A stretch of 64,000 bases of DNA from Gracilimonas mengyeensis (GCF_900182705.1 NZ_FXTP01000016.1:1-64000); one strand, 5' to 3'; shown: positions 26,571-35,887, numbered from the stretch's first letter. Made by a program: numbers and translations. The notes: generated from the sequence alone by a model not told the origin.

Positions 26571-27707
26571 CTAAACAGGACACCGCACGGTAACCGTTGT
26601 TCCCCGGTCTTCATTTTCACGAACAGACAGATCCGCATTCAAGCGTCGGGCCAACGTATATAATACTTTGCCCATAGCTACATCGGTTTGGTGTTCTGCC
26701 TTTTCAATATCTATACCCTCTCCATTATCAGAAATATCAATAGTTATGTATTCATCTCCCATCTGCGCTGCCTTTATCGTTATAAATCCTTGTTTCTGAT
26801 TTTCAAACGCAAATCGAAATAACAGAATCAGCACCTCATTTACCAACAATCCCAGTGGCAACGAAGATTGTACCGGCAGTGTGATTTTCTCTGCCTCAAG
26901 ACGCACCTTTATTTGTTTGGCATCTTCTTCGAAAACCGTTGAGGTATAGGCAAAAAGCTCATTAATGAACGCCCCTAATTCAATATTTGACAGGTGCTCA
27001 TCATCTCGCAACAATAGGTGAGCGTTCGAAATGGTAAATACCCGTGCAGCAGCCGACCTCAGAGCTTTTTCAGCATTTGCATGAGACATGGTTTCTGCCT
27101 CAATTTGCAATAACGACGCAATACCTTGCAGTTCTTCCCTCAATTGCTCGTGCACTTTTTTTAAGCCTTCTTCCCTGGCCTCCATCTTCCGGTTTAGCTC
27201 ATCAACCTCCCGCACTTTTTCTATGGCACTTGCTACATGGAAAGCAAAAAGTTGTAGCAGGTTGATGTCGGCTTCTGTAAAATCTTCCCCGTTCTCTCTG
27301 TTCAGTACCTGCAATACCCCCATGGCCTCTTTGTGAGAGTTCAGTAGAGGTACACATAAGATATTCTTCGTCTCAAAGTCATCCGACAGGTCTTTCCAAA
27401 ATTTCTCACTCTTTGCCGGGTTATTGGAAAAGTAAGGCTCCCTGTTTTCTAACACCCAGCTGCTGATACCCTTGCCTTTGGGGATAGTCATCCCCTTTAT
27501 TTTGGAACCCACCGGACCCACCGGAATACTCACATTCAACTCACCGGTCATACGATCTATGAGCATCAGGGAACTGGCATTGGCCCGCATCAATTCCTGA
27601 GCCGCTTCCATGCTTTTTGCCAGTAAGGACTTTAACTCCAACGTACGGCTCACCCCTTCAATCGCATGGAGCAGTAATTGTCTATTGTGTTTGTGAGAAT
27701 CAGACAT
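26571..27707 (-). CDS. GAF-domain protein with degenerate histidine-kinase core
   Basis: A 378-residue cytoplasmic protein with a GAF domain (about 15-165), a helical linker and a HisKA_2/HATPase_c-like region. The expected HRVKNNLQ-type phosphoacceptor block is EQLREELQ here: Glu187 stands where the histidine belongs, although His186 is adjacent. In the ATPase domain the N-box reads NEVLILLFRFAF (290-301), with Leu at the usual Mg-binding asparagine position, while the G1 box DNGEG (327-331) and the GTTVTV strand are kept. It may bind nucleotide without kinase activity, or use His186. There is no receiver or partner regulator adjacent. The GAF ligand is unknown. Confidence 0.8.
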   Translation of the reverse strand: MSDSHKHNRQLLLHAIEGVSRTLELKSLLAKSMEAAQELMRANASSLMLIDRMTGELNVSIPVGPVGSKIKGMTIPKGKGISSWVLENREPYFSNNPAKSEKFWKDLSDDFETKNILCVPLLNSHKEAMGVLQVLNRENGEDFTEADINLLQLFAFHVASAIEKVREVDELNRKMEAREEGLKKVHEQLREELQGIASLLQIEAETMSHANAEKALRSAAARVFTISNAHLLLRDDEHLSNIELGAFINELFAYTSTVFEEDAKQIKVRLEAEKITLPVQSSLPLGLLVNEVLILLFRFAFENQKQGFITIKAAQMGDEYITIDISDNGEGIDIEKAEHQTDVAMGKVLYTLARRLNADLSVRENEDRGTTVTVRCPV

Positions 27708-27802
27708 AGCAAACGACCTGATTAATGAGTATTCAAAAAGGTAACTCTTTAGCTATAAAATACAACTCAAGAAATCAGCCGCTTGCTACCTGATACGGTA
27801 AG

Positions 27803-29281
27803 TTATAAGCGCTCCAAAGCGATATCAATTCGGCGCAGGACTTCTTCTTTGCCGATAAGTTCCAAAGCAGGTGTCAGGTCCGGACCAAATCCCTGACCAC
27901 TAACGGCAACGCGGAGTGGCATCATCAGCTTACCAAATCCGACATCATGTTCTTCAATGGTTTCTTTGATTTTGTCTTTCAGCGTTACAGCCTCAAACTC
28001 TTCTTCCGGTAACTCCTCGATTTTATCACGATAGGCTTTCAGGATAACCGGGCTGTCATCTTTCCACTTTTTCAGGGCTTTTTCGTCGTACTCTTCGGGA
28101 GCTTCAAAGAAGAATGCGCCCATACTCACGAATTCATCGATTTTGGATACGCGCTCCTGCAACAGTTCAATCACCTTGGTCAGGAATTCATCAGAGGGGA
28201 TTTCATATCCTTCTTCCCTTAGCAGAGCTTCCACACGGGGCTTCAATTCTTCAACCGAATGCTCACGAATGTAATTCTCGTTGTACCACATCAGCTTTTT
28301 GTAATTGAAAACCGCTCCGCCTTTGGATACCCGATCCAGCGTAAACAGTTCGCAAAGCTCCTTCAGATCATGAATTTCAGAATCGTCGCCGGGGCTCCAT
28401 CCCAAATAGGCCAGGAAATTCACCAGTGCATCAGGCTCGTAATTGCCTTTGATGTAATCCTTGGTATTCACCGGTATGCCTTCGCTCTCGGCCTTACGTT
28501 TGGACAGCTTTCCGCCGCTTGGACTCATAATCAACGGCAGATGTGCCATTTTTGGAGCTTCCCAACCAAACGCATCATACAGCAGAATGTGCTTGGGCGT
28601 ACTGCTCAGCCATTCTTCCCCGCGAATCACATGCGTAATCTCCATGGTGTGATCGTCCACTACATTGGCCAGGTGATAGGTAGGCATACCGTCGGATTTG
28701 AGTAGCACTTGGTCATCCAGTCCCTCGGTATCAAAGGATACGTGCCCGCGAATTTCATCCTCAAAACGGATGGTTTCTTTTCGAGGCACTTTCAGGCGAA
28801 CCACATATTCGTCGCCGTCTTCAAGCCTTTTTTCCACTTCATCTTGTGGAAGGGTGAGGCTGTTTTTCATAGACTGACGCGTAATGGCATCGTACTTCGG
28901 AGATGGATTTCCTGATTTCTTAAGCCGCTCCCGCATCTCGTCAATTTCATCCACGGTATCAAATGCGTAATACGCCTGCCCCTGTTCAATCAGTTGCTCG
29001 GCATATTTATGATAGATGTCTTTGCGTTCGCTCTGTCGGTACGGGCCAAAATCACCGCCTTTGCCGGGACCTTCATCAATTTCCATTCCAGTCCATTCCA
29101 GTGAATCGATGATATCCTGCTCGGCTCCCTCTACATATCGGGACTGATCGGTGTCCTCAATACGGAGCACAAAGGTTCCATCGTGATGACGGGCAAATAA
29201 GTAATTATACAATGCGGTCCGGAGTCCGCCAATGTGTAAAAATCCGGTGGGTGAAGGCGCAAATCGTACGCGAACTGACAT
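27803..29281 (-). CDS. gltX: glutamyl-tRNA synthetase
   Basis: The 492-residue class I synthetase attaches glutamate to tRNA-Glu (and possibly tRNA-Gln where a GatCAB pathway exists). The HIGH-type motif FLHIGG is at 15-19 after RFAPSPTG, and the KMSKS-type motif KLSKR is at 258-262. IEDTDQSRYVEG and the DDHTMEITHVIRGEEW block are characteristic. The length is normal, and the C-terminal anticodon-binding half is complete. The gene is monocistronic; the WbqC-like gene is divergent. Essential housekeeping function, intact. Confidence 0.97.
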   Translation of the reverse strand: MSVRVRFAPSPTGFLHIGGLRTALYNYLFARHHDGTFVLRIEDTDQSRYVEGAEQDIIDSLEWTGMEIDEGPGKGGDFGPYRQSERKDIYHKYAEQLIEQGQAYYAFDTVDEIDEMRERLKKSGNPSPKYDAITRQSMKNSLTLPQDEVEKRLEDGDEYVVRLKVPRKETIRFEDEIRGHVSFDTEGLDDQVLLKSDGMPTYHLANVVDDHTMEITHVIRGEEWLSSTPKHILLYDAFGWEAPKMAHLPLIMSPSGGKLSKRKAESEGIPVNTKDYIKGNYEPDALVNFLAYLGWSPGDDSEIHDLKELCELFTLDRVSKGGAVFNYKKLMWYNENYIREHSVEELKPRVEALLREEGYEIPSDEFLTKVIELLQERVSKIDEFVSMGAFFFEAPEEYDEKALKKWKDDSPVILKAYRDKIEELPEEEFEAVTLKDKIKETIEEHDVGFGKLMMPLRVAVSGQGFGPDLTPALELIGKEEVLRRIDIALERL

Positions 29282-29384
29282 ATATTTATTTTGTTTTGAT
29301 GATTTCTTCTATTTTCAGCTTCCAAAGATAAGGAATTTAAATCACGTTATTTACCGTTGATTCAGAATGCATTACTGTAACACG

Positions 29385-29428
29385 ATAACACCGTAACACC
29401 ATTTAGTGTTAAAGTGTTACGGTGTTAT
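29385..29428. repeat. perfect 15-bp hairpin between gltX and WbqC gene
   Basis: ataacaccgtaacac (29385-29399) is exactly complementary to gtgttacggtgttat (29414-29428), with a 14-base loop, followed by a T run. It sits between two divergent genes, 26 bases before the WbqC start, where a terminator makes little sense. A direct-repeat word, 'gtaacac', also lies just to its left. It is either a mobile palindrome or a leader hairpin of the WbqC transcript. Confidence 0.7.
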
Positions 29429-29453
29429 AGTTTTTTAAAATATACTATCAAGT

Positions 29454-30122
29454 ATGAAAGTAGCCCTCCTTCAACCCCAATTTGCTCCCAACCTTTACGA
29501 CTTGGCCGCCATGCTGAAAGCCGACCTTGTAGTATGGAATGATCTGGAGCAATGGCACCGAAAGGGACGCACCCACCGTGCCGCCATAAAGGGGGATAAC
29601 GGACAGCAGTGGATCAATATCCCCGTAAAAACCGAAGACCGTAAGAAACCCATCCGGGAAGTGCGCATTGAGCAAAACGAGGAATGGATTGAGCCCTTTT
29701 GGAATGCACTGCACCACAGCTACTCCGAAGCCACGTGGTATGATTTTTTTGCGGATGAGCTGGAAGCCGATATCAGCAAGTTTTCGGAATTTAAGCTTCT
29801 GTCAGAACTAAACACCTGGTTTTTCGGAAGACTCATGAAATACCTCGAATTCGGTGTAGACTACAAACTCGCCAGCCAGCTACCGGATTTCGATCCCAAT
29901 CCCGATGTATTCACTCAGCAAGTTGGAGCTGATGTATTATACCAGGAACACGACTCCCGCCATTACCAGTGGCGCAGTGATGAAGCAATTGAGGCGCAAC
30001 CAAAGCACCCGGAATATTCCCAGCTTGGCAATGACTTTATACCAGAACTGAGCTTGTTTGATTTACTCTTTAACGAAGGCAAAGAAAGCTTTCGGGTATT
30101 TGAGAAGTTGGTGCGGGAGTGA
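29454..30122 (+). CDS. WbqC-family protein
   Basis: The 222-residue product begins MKVALLQPQFAPNLYDLAAM and contains WHRKGRTHRAAIKG and WINIPVK, which are the conserved blocks of the WbqC family. WbqC-like proteins are found in O-antigen and other glycan biosynthesis loci, where they are thought to act on sugar-nucleotide-linked substrates, but the reaction is poorly defined. Here the gene is alone, not in a glycan cluster, and a perfect hairpin lies just upstream of its start. Family assignment is confident; function is not. Confidence 0.88.
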   Translation: MKVALLQPQFAPNLYDLAAMLKADLVVWNDLEQWHRKGRTHRAAIKGDNGQQWINIPVKTEDRKKPIREVRIEQNEEWIEPFWNALHHSYSEATWYDFFADELEADISKFSEFKLLSELNTWFFGRLMKYLEFGVDYKLASQLPDFDPNPDVFTQQVGADVLYQEHDSRHYQWRSDEAIEAQPKHPEYSQLGNDFIPELSLFDLLFNEGKESFRVFEKLVRE

Positions 30123-30150
30123 TTTAAAAATTGGTTGCCATTGCGCATAA

Positions 30151-30283
30151 GACCCTATCTCTGTCTCTTTCCCTAACGCACTTTCATAATCTATTCTCGC
30201 TACTTCAATGGTATTATCTGCAAAAGTACTACCAGCCATTTCAATATCTATGCGCAAAGGGAAAGAAGACGCTTTGGTGAAAA
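30151..30283. repeat. dispersed repeat family C, copy 2
   Basis: It opens gaccctatctctgtctctttccctaacgcac and closes gcgcaaagggaaagaagacgctttggtg-like words (split here for length: gaccctatctctgtctcttt, then aaagggaaagaagacgcttt). The ends ctctttccct and agggaaagaag are inverted. The middle is unique. Confidence 0.75.
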
Positions 30284-30360
30284 TAATTGACCATTAATAT
30301 ATATAGGCTACATTACTGCTCCCAATGGTTCATTGATAATCAATCACCCAAAATATCTTA

Positions 30361-30418
30361 TAGGCGTCTCCTTCCTTGGCGGACTTGTCCGTTAGGGAAG
30401 GAACAAGGAAGGGTTTCG
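30361..30418. repeat. hairpin repeat family B, copy 1
   Basis: cgtctccttccttggc, then the inner dyad ggac-tt-gtcc, then gttagggaaggaac. The outer words recur at 37804-37857 and 43998-44077, but the inner dyad has a different sequence in each. Confidence 0.85.
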
Positions 30419-30693
30419 GAGGAAAGGGCAAGATCGTTGTATACACCTACAAAAATCAGGCTAATCCAACTATCTTTTAATCATGGTTCAAACTGGAAAT
30501 ATGAAATTGCTTAAAAAAACAGCTTGATCTCTGGCCACAAAACCCACCTCTCAATCTCCTCCCAGGAGGAGAAGCTCCTTAGTTATAAATCAGGCAAAAC
30601 TTAGACTCCAGTTACTTCAAAATTCAATGTTGAATGTTCAATGTTCGATATTCACCGAATTGGATGTTCACCGCACATTTCCTATCATCGGGC

Positions 30694-30822
30694 ATGCAAG
30701 AAAAAACGACCGAACAGGATATAGAACCCAAGTGGATTAAGGAATACACCATTTCCGCGGTACTTGGCGTACTGTTTATTTTGCTCTTCTGGCTGTTCAC
30801 CTCAACCTTCAATCTGCCCTGA
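30694..30822 (+). CDS. small single-span membrane protein upstream of symporter
   Basis: The 42-residue product starts MQEKTTEQDIEPKWIKEY and continues with one transmembrane helix (about residues 19-39, rich in Leu, Ile and Phe). It ends TSTFNLP. The stop codon is three bases before the ATG of the sodium:solute symporter, so the two are cotranscribed. Several SSS-family transporters have small membrane companions (for instance the DUF485 partner of acetate permease), which is the likely analogy; the sequence itself is not of that family as far as I can see. An in-frame upstream start would add an implausible N terminus. Confidence 0.7.
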   Translation: MQEKTTEQDIEPKWIKEYTISAVLGVLFILLFWLFTSTFNLP

Positions 30823-30825
30823 TCT

Positions 30826-32553
30826 ATGAGCTGGATTGACTGGTTGGTTTTGATCGCTTTTTTGGCCTACACCATATGGGATGGTACGCGCCGGGGTAAA
30901 GACTCAGATACCATTGAAGGCTACCTGCTTGCCAATCGCTCCATGCCCTGGTGGGCGGCGGGACTTTCCGTGATGGCCACCCAAGCCTCTGCTATTACGT
31001 TTATAGGCACTACCGGCATCGCATACGTTGAGGATATGCGTTTCGTGCAGACCTACCTGGCCATCCCCTTCGCAATGATTTTCATCTGCATGTTCCTCGT
31101 TCCCTTTTTCAATAAGATGCAGAATTTTACGGCTTACGAGGTACTTGAAGAACGCTTTGGGCTCAAAACCCGCCTCACCACCTCCGGCCTGTTCTTGATT
31201 TCGCGGGGCCTGGCTTTGGGCGTGGTCATTGCTGCTCCTTCTTACGTACTCTCACTGCTGCTCGGACTTCCCCTGAACATCACCATTCTGATCATCGGCA
31301 TCATTGCTACCTTGTACACCACGGTGGGCGGTATCGCCGGCGTCATCAATACCGATGTGAAGCAGATGATTGTGATGATGTTTGGTCTCGTATTTTGCTT
31401 TGGGTTGATCTGGATGTACCTGCCCGAAGAGGTGGGATTTGATGGGGCCCTCTACCTGGCCGGAAGCCTGGACAAACTCACCGCGCTCGACCTGAATTTT
31501 GATCTCACCGAAAAATACAATGTGTGGAGCGGAGTGATCGCCGCCTTCTTCCTGATGGTATCTTACTTTGGCACCGACCAAACCCAGGTTCAACGCTACC
31601 TCACCACAGATTCTGTTAAAAACGCCCGAAAATCTCTGTTGCTTACGGCCTACGCCAAGGTGCCTATGCAGTTCTTCATTTTGCTGCTTGGGGTGATGTT
31701 GTACGTCTTTTTCATCTTTAACAGCGCCCCGGCTTCCTTCCGGGCTTCCGAACCCGTAGCTCAAACCGAACAACAAGTGCAATCGGAGCAGCAAATCCTG
31801 CAACAATATGAGACGGCCCACCAGGCCCGCAAGGAAGCCGCCCTTGAAGCCGTTCAAAGCCGAAACGAATCTACCCAACAGCTTTTTGTAGAAACCGATG
31901 CGGAAATGAATGAGGCACGTGATGCCGAACTGGCCTTGCAGGCAGAAATTCGTCAGGCCGACGTCAACGACACCAACTACATCTTTCCTTATTTCATCCT
32001 CAATTACGTTCCGGTAGGTGTTATTGGCCTGATCGTAGCTGGGATTTTTGCTGCCGCCCTCAGCTCCATCGACAGCGAACTCAATGCACTAACCACTGTC
32101 TCTATTGTAGACTGGTACCAGCGGCTGATTGGTGATGTGCATGACGAGGCGTATTATGTGAAATCTTCTCGTGGTGTTACTTTTTTCTGGGGAGCACTGG
32201 CCACCGGCTCCGCATTGCTGATGGGTGAAACCCGCTCTATCATCGAACTGGTAAATCAAATCGGGAGTTATTTTTACGGCTCAATATTAGGCGTTTTTAT
32301 CCTGCTGCTCTGGGTAAAACGCGCAACCGGAACCGGAGCTTTAGTCGGCTTATTATCCGGAATGCTATCCGTATTCATCTTCGACCGACTTTTCTACAAC
32401 GCCACCTCTGGCGATTATTCTTTTTTCCTGCCATGGAGTACCGTCCCCGAAAGCTATACTAAGGCCATCGAATTCTTATGGTTAAATCCGGTTGGAACCA
32501 CTGTTGTAGTGTGTGTCGGTGTAATCATCAGTTTTATCCATAACAAAGAATAG
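30826..32553 (+). CDS. sodium:solute symporter (SSS family)
   Basis: A 575-residue Na+-coupled transporter with about thirteen hydrophobic helices. SSS features are ANRSMPWWAAGLSVMATQASAITF at about 37-60, GGIAGVINTDVKQM near 168-182 and the SYFGTDQTQVQRYLTT block near 246-262. Residues about 305-383 form a long polar Gln/Glu/Ala-rich insertion with heptad character between two helices, predicted to be a coiled coil. The substrate cannot be read from sequence; sugar, myo-inositol, sialic-acid-like or amino-acid transport are all possible for this subgroup. It follows a 42-residue membrane protein gene by three bases. Confidence 0.92.
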   Translation: MSWIDWLVLIAFLAYTIWDGTRRGKDSDTIEGYLLANRSMPWWAAGLSVMATQASAITFIGTTGIAYVEDMRFVQTYLAIPFAMIFICMFLVPFFNKMQNFTAYEVLEERFGLKTRLTTSGLFLISRGLALGVVIAAPSYVLSLLLGLPLNITILIIGIIATLYTTVGGIAGVINTDVKQMIVMMFGLVFCFGLIWMYLPEEVGFDGALYLAGSLDKLTALDLNFDLTEKYNVWSGVIAAFFLMVSYFGTDQTQVQRYLTTDSVKNARKSLLLTAYAKVPMQFFILLLGVMLYVFFIFNSAPASFRASEPVAQTEQQVQSEQQILQQYETAHQARKEAALEAVQSRNESTQQLFVETDAEMNEARDAELALQAEIRQADVNDTNYIFPYFILNYVPVGVIGLIVAGIFAAALSSIDSELNALTTVSIVDWYQRLIGDVHDEAYYVKSSRGVTFFWGALATGSALLMGETRSIIELVNQIGSYFYGSILGVFILLLWVKRATGTGALVGLLSGMLSVFIFDRLFYNATSGDYSFFLPWSTVPESYTKAIEFLWLNPVGTTVVVCVGVIISFIHNKE

Positions 32554-32614
32554 AATTTTCTATTCTAATTAGTTGGAATCCCACCAAAGCCACACTTTCA
32601 TTTCGATTAAAAAT

Positions 32615-32660
32615 TGCGTAGATAAATGACTACACAATTATATGTAGCTGAATAGCTACA
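32615..32660. promoter_or_regulatory. twin dyads upstream of ArsR-family gene
   Basis: Two GTAG-N8-CTAC dyads are present: tgcgtagataaatgactaca (32615-32634) and tgtagctgaatagctaca (32643-32660). Their centres are 26 bases apart, and the second is a perfect inverted repeat. They lie 21 bases before the ArsR-family start codon, a typical place for autoregulatory operators. Confidence 0.6.
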
Positions 32661-32680
32661 GAATTTATAAACAGGCTACC

Positions 32681-33007
32681 ATGGACTTACGGCGAGATGT
32701 ATTTCAGGCGATTGCTGACCCCACACGGCGAAAAATAATCCGTTTATTGGCTGAAAAGCCTCTTACCGCGGGTTCTATTGCATCTAATTTCGAGAGCTCA
32801 CGGCCTACCATCTCAAAACATGTTCAAATACTAACGGAATGTGAGCTACTCGAAAAAGACCAGAGGGGAAGAAAAATCTATTATCATTTAAATCCCAAAA
32901 AACTGAAAGAAGTAGCCAACTTCCTCGAGCCCTTTCAAAACACATGGAAAACCAAATCCAACAAATTTGAGGATGCCATTCAAAAGTTTAAATCTGATAC
33001 GAAATAG
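32681..33007 (+). CDS. ArsR/SmtB-family transcriptional regulator
   Basis: The 108-residue product is one winged-helix domain: FQAIADPTRRKIIRLLAEKPLTAGSIASNF then SSRPTISKHVQILTECELLEKDQRGRKIYYHLNP, the ArsR pattern closest to the SdpR/YbzH-type branch without the metal-binding cysteines. It therefore probably responds to a protein or non-metal cue. It binds DNA as a dimer; twin inverted dyads just upstream suggest autorepression. It stands alone between the symporter and a DUF5916 gene, either of which may be a target. The C-terminal region after about residue 85 is a charged helix. Confidence 0.9.
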   Translation: MDLRRDVFQAIADPTRRKIIRLLAEKPLTAGSIASNFESSRPTISKHVQILTECELLEKDQRGRKIYYHLNPKKLKEVANFLEPFQNTWKTKSNKFEDAIQKFKSDTK

Positions 33008-33136
33008 CCGGTACTGAATTCTAATCTCTGGTCTTATTTAAATTTTAGTCTGTAACCATTCTTCAACTCCATCGTGTCACAGCTATGAAATTAACATTTC
33101 CATTTCCTTGGCAAACCCTCACCAAGCTTAGTTGTG

Positions 33137-35725
33137 ATGAATCTAAAATACCTGACCTTTCTGTTATGTGGCCTTCTTGTTTCTCAAATTTCTTTTGCCC
33201 AATCTTCTCAAGAAGTAAAAACCTACACCACCCTCAAAGTAAACGGCAATACTCCTAAAATAGACGGCACGATTGACGAACCCGCATGGCAGGATGTGGA
33301 GTGGTCGGGCGATTTCACCCAGCGTAGCCCGGATGACGGAGCCAAGCCTTCTCAGAAAACGGCTTTTAAAATTCTGTATGATGATGAAAACCTGTACGTA
33401 GCTATTCGCGCCTACGATGAGGAGCCCGACAAAATTGTACAGCGACTTTCGCGCCGTGATGGTTTTGAAGGCGATTGGGTGGAAATCAATATCGACAGCT
33501 ACTTTGATAAGCGAACGGCTTACTCTTTTACCGCTTCGGTTTCCGGGGTGAAGGGTGACGAAGCCATCACCAATGATGGTGACAACTGGGATACCACCTG
33601 GGATCCGCTTTGGGATTTAAGCACCAGCATTGACAATGAGGGCTGGATTGCGGAAATGCGCATTCCACTTACCCAATTACGGTTTAATGCCAATGCACAA
33701 CAAGTATGGGGCATCCAGTTAACGCGGCGGCTGTACCGCAATGAAGAACGATCCGTTTGGAGTTATGCGCCACAGGAAGAGTCTGGTTGGGTGCGCCACT
33801 TTGGGGAGTTGCGTGGCATCAATGGCATCACCCCAAAAAAACAAGTTGAGATAGCCCCTTACACGGTAGCCAAAATGGAACGGTATGAAGCAGATGCGGA
33901 CAACCCCTTTTTTGATGGAACCGATGAAAACCTGAGCTTTGGTCTGGATGGTAAGGTGGGTATTTCCAATGATTTTATCCTCGATTTCACCATCAACCCC
34001 GATTTCGGTCAGGTTGAGGCGGATCCATCCGAAGTGAATCTCACTGCTTTTGAAACCTTTTTCCAGGAAAAGCGGCCTTTCTTTATTGAGGGACGAAACA
34101 TCACCAGCTTCCAGATTTCAGGCGGAGGCAACAATTACTCTTCTGATAACCTCTTTTATTCACGCCGTATCGGCCGCTCTCCCCATAATTACCCCGATGT
34201 AGACAGCGATGAAAATGAATATGCACGTGTACCAGAGAGTACTAACATCATCGGTGCGGTTAAGCTTACAGGTAAAACCCGCAACGGTCTTTCTGTTGGG
34301 GTGATGGAAAGTGTGACCGCACCCGAAAAAGCCGACGTATTCCGTGACGGCTCCCACAGCAAAGAACTGGTTGAACCCACCACCAACTATTTTTTGGGCA
34401 GTGTTCAAAAGGAACTGAATGACAATAATACCATTTTGGGCGGGATGTTTACGTCTACGCATCGCTTTACCGACAATCCGAACCTTAACAATTTGAATGA
34501 AAGCGCCTACAGTGGCGGGGTTGAATTCCAGCAGTTTTGGAATGATAAAAAATACTACCTGAGCACCAACCTGGTAATGAGCCAGATTAATGGCACATCC
34601 GAAGCGATTCAGGAACAACAGGAATCTTCCCGCAGATATTTTCAGCGGCCGGATAACGATTACACGACCTACGACACCACCCGAACCAGCCTGACCGGTC
34701 ATGGCGGAATTTTCGAATTTGGCAGGCAAGGCAGCAGCGGTTTCCGGTTTGTGAATTGGGTTACCTGGCGATCGCCCGGACTGGAGCTTAATGACGTTGG
34801 GTACCTTCGACAGGGCGACTCCATCTTCCAGGTATTTTGGGCCAGCTACCGGTTTTCCAATCCCTTTAGCATTTTCAGGTACATGAACCTTAATTTCAAC
34901 CAGTGGACCGGCTGGGACTTTGGGGGAACAAACAATTTTAAAGGAACAAACGTGAATTTCAGCACCCAGTTTACCAATCACTGGTATCTGAACGGCGGGG
35001 TTAATGTAGATGGCGATGAGGTTTCTAACACCTTATTGCGGGGTGGCCCATCATTCCGTTTGCCCGGCGGCTGGAATTACTGGGTAAATGTAGAAACGGA
35101 TGACCGAAAGAAACTCACTTTTGGCCTTTATCATAATCAACGCTGGGGTTTTAGTGATGCTTCAGACCGGCAATATTATGGTATTTACGCCCGCTACCAA
35201 CCTACGGATGGGCTCCGGTTGTCTCTGCAGCCTAATCTCACGAACCGCTTCAATAGCCTACAATATATAACTACGGAAACCTACCAAACCGAAGACCGAT
35301 ATATTTTCGGTTCTATAGACCAGGTAACGGTAGACCTCACCATGCGCATGGACCTGACCCTTTCACCCAATCTAACCATTCAGTATTATGGAGCACCATT
35401 TGTCAGTGCCGTAGACTACTATGATCCCAAGTACGTCACCAATCCCCATGCTGATGATTATTATGACCGGTTTAGTGAAGATGTCTCTTTCTCTGACGAG
35501 GATTTCGAAAATGGCTACGACTTCAACTTTCGTCAATTCCGTTCTAACCTGGTGCTGAGATGGGAATACCGACCCGGCTCTCTTTTATACTTGGTTTGGA
35601 CGCAAGGTCGCACCGAAGAAGCTGAAACCGGAAATTTCTCTTATGGCTCTGATGTGAATGATTTGTTCTCAGCCCATCCGCATAACGTGTTTTTGGTGAA
35701 GCTGTCGTATTTATTTGGGGGATAG
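33137..35725 (+). CDS. DUF5916 protein with carbohydrate-binding-like N-terminal domain
   Basis: The 862-residue secreted protein has a signal peptide (about 1-23, ending ISFAQ), a CBM9-like domain at about 35-215 (PKIDGTIDEPAWQDV, YDDENLYVAIRAYDEEPD) and a long DUF5916 barrel-like region to the C terminus, ending in the aromatic LSYLFGG. Such proteins are abundant in Bacteroidota and relatives, often near peptidases or TonB receptors. They are probably outer-membrane barrels, but the function is unknown. ATG at 33137 is preferred to the adjacent in-frame GTG at 33134. Confidence 0.88.
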   Translation: MNLKYLTFLLCGLLVSQISFAQSSQEVKTYTTLKVNGNTPKIDGTIDEPAWQDVEWSGDFTQRSPDDGAKPSQKTAFKILYDDENLYVAIRAYDEEPDKIVQRLSRRDGFEGDWVEINIDSYFDKRTAYSFTASVSGVKGDEAITNDGDNWDTTWDPLWDLSTSIDNEGWIAEMRIPLTQLRFNANAQQVWGIQLTRRLYRNEERSVWSYAPQEESGWVRHFGELRGINGITPKKQVEIAPYTVAKMERYEADADNPFFDGTDENLSFGLDGKVGISNDFILDFTINPDFGQVEADPSEVNLTAFETFFQEKRPFFIEGRNITSFQISGGGNNYSSDNLFYSRRIGRSPHNYPDVDSDENEYARVPESTNIIGAVKLTGKTRNGLSVGVMESVTAPEKADVFRDGSHSKELVEPTTNYFLGSVQKELNDNNTILGGMFTSTHRFTDNPNLNNLNESAYSGGVEFQQFWNDKKYYLSTNLVMSQINGTSEAIQEQQESSRRYFQRPDNDYTTYDTTRTSLTGHGGIFEFGRQGSSGFRFVNWVTWRSPGLELNDVGYLRQGDSIFQVFWASYRFSNPFSIFRYMNLNFNQWTGWDFGGTNNFKGTNVNFSTQFTNHWYLNGGVNVDGDEVSNTLLRGGPSFRLPGGWNYWVNVETDDRKKLTFGLYHNQRWGFSDASDRQYYGIYARYQPTDGLRLSLQPNLTNRFNSLQYITTETYQTEDRYIFGSIDQVTVDLTMRMDLTLSPNLTIQYYGAPFVSAVDYYDPKYVTNPHADDYYDRFSEDVSFSDEDFENGYDFNFRQFRSNLVLRWEYRPGSLLYLVWTQGRTEEAETGNFSYGSDVNDLFSAHPHNVFLVKLSYLFGG

Positions 35726-35887
35726 GAAATTGGGAATTTTGGATTATGAATTCTAAATCCTGCAAACAAATTCAAAATTCATCATTTACAATTTCCCTGC
35801 ACTTCTTTCACTATCACGAATAATAAAGATTGTGTAACAGCAGTTAAATCATTACACTATTTTCGTGTACACAAAATTCGTGGAATT

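Larger units (their letters stand above)
30123..30693. other. intergenic region of stacked repeats
   Basis: The gap holds family C copy 2 (30151-30283), family B copy 1 (30361-30418), the word 'ttttaatcatggttcaaac' (30475-30493) shared with 13867-13885, and a fragment 'ctccttagttat' (30570-30581) shared with 42430-42441. No gene was found before the short membrane protein at 30694. Confidence 0.65.

Noticed and set aside
31252-31878. 208-codon open frame on the minus strand inside the symporter gene
   Set aside because: It lies opposite the membrane helices and coiled-coil insert of a certain gene; no motif.
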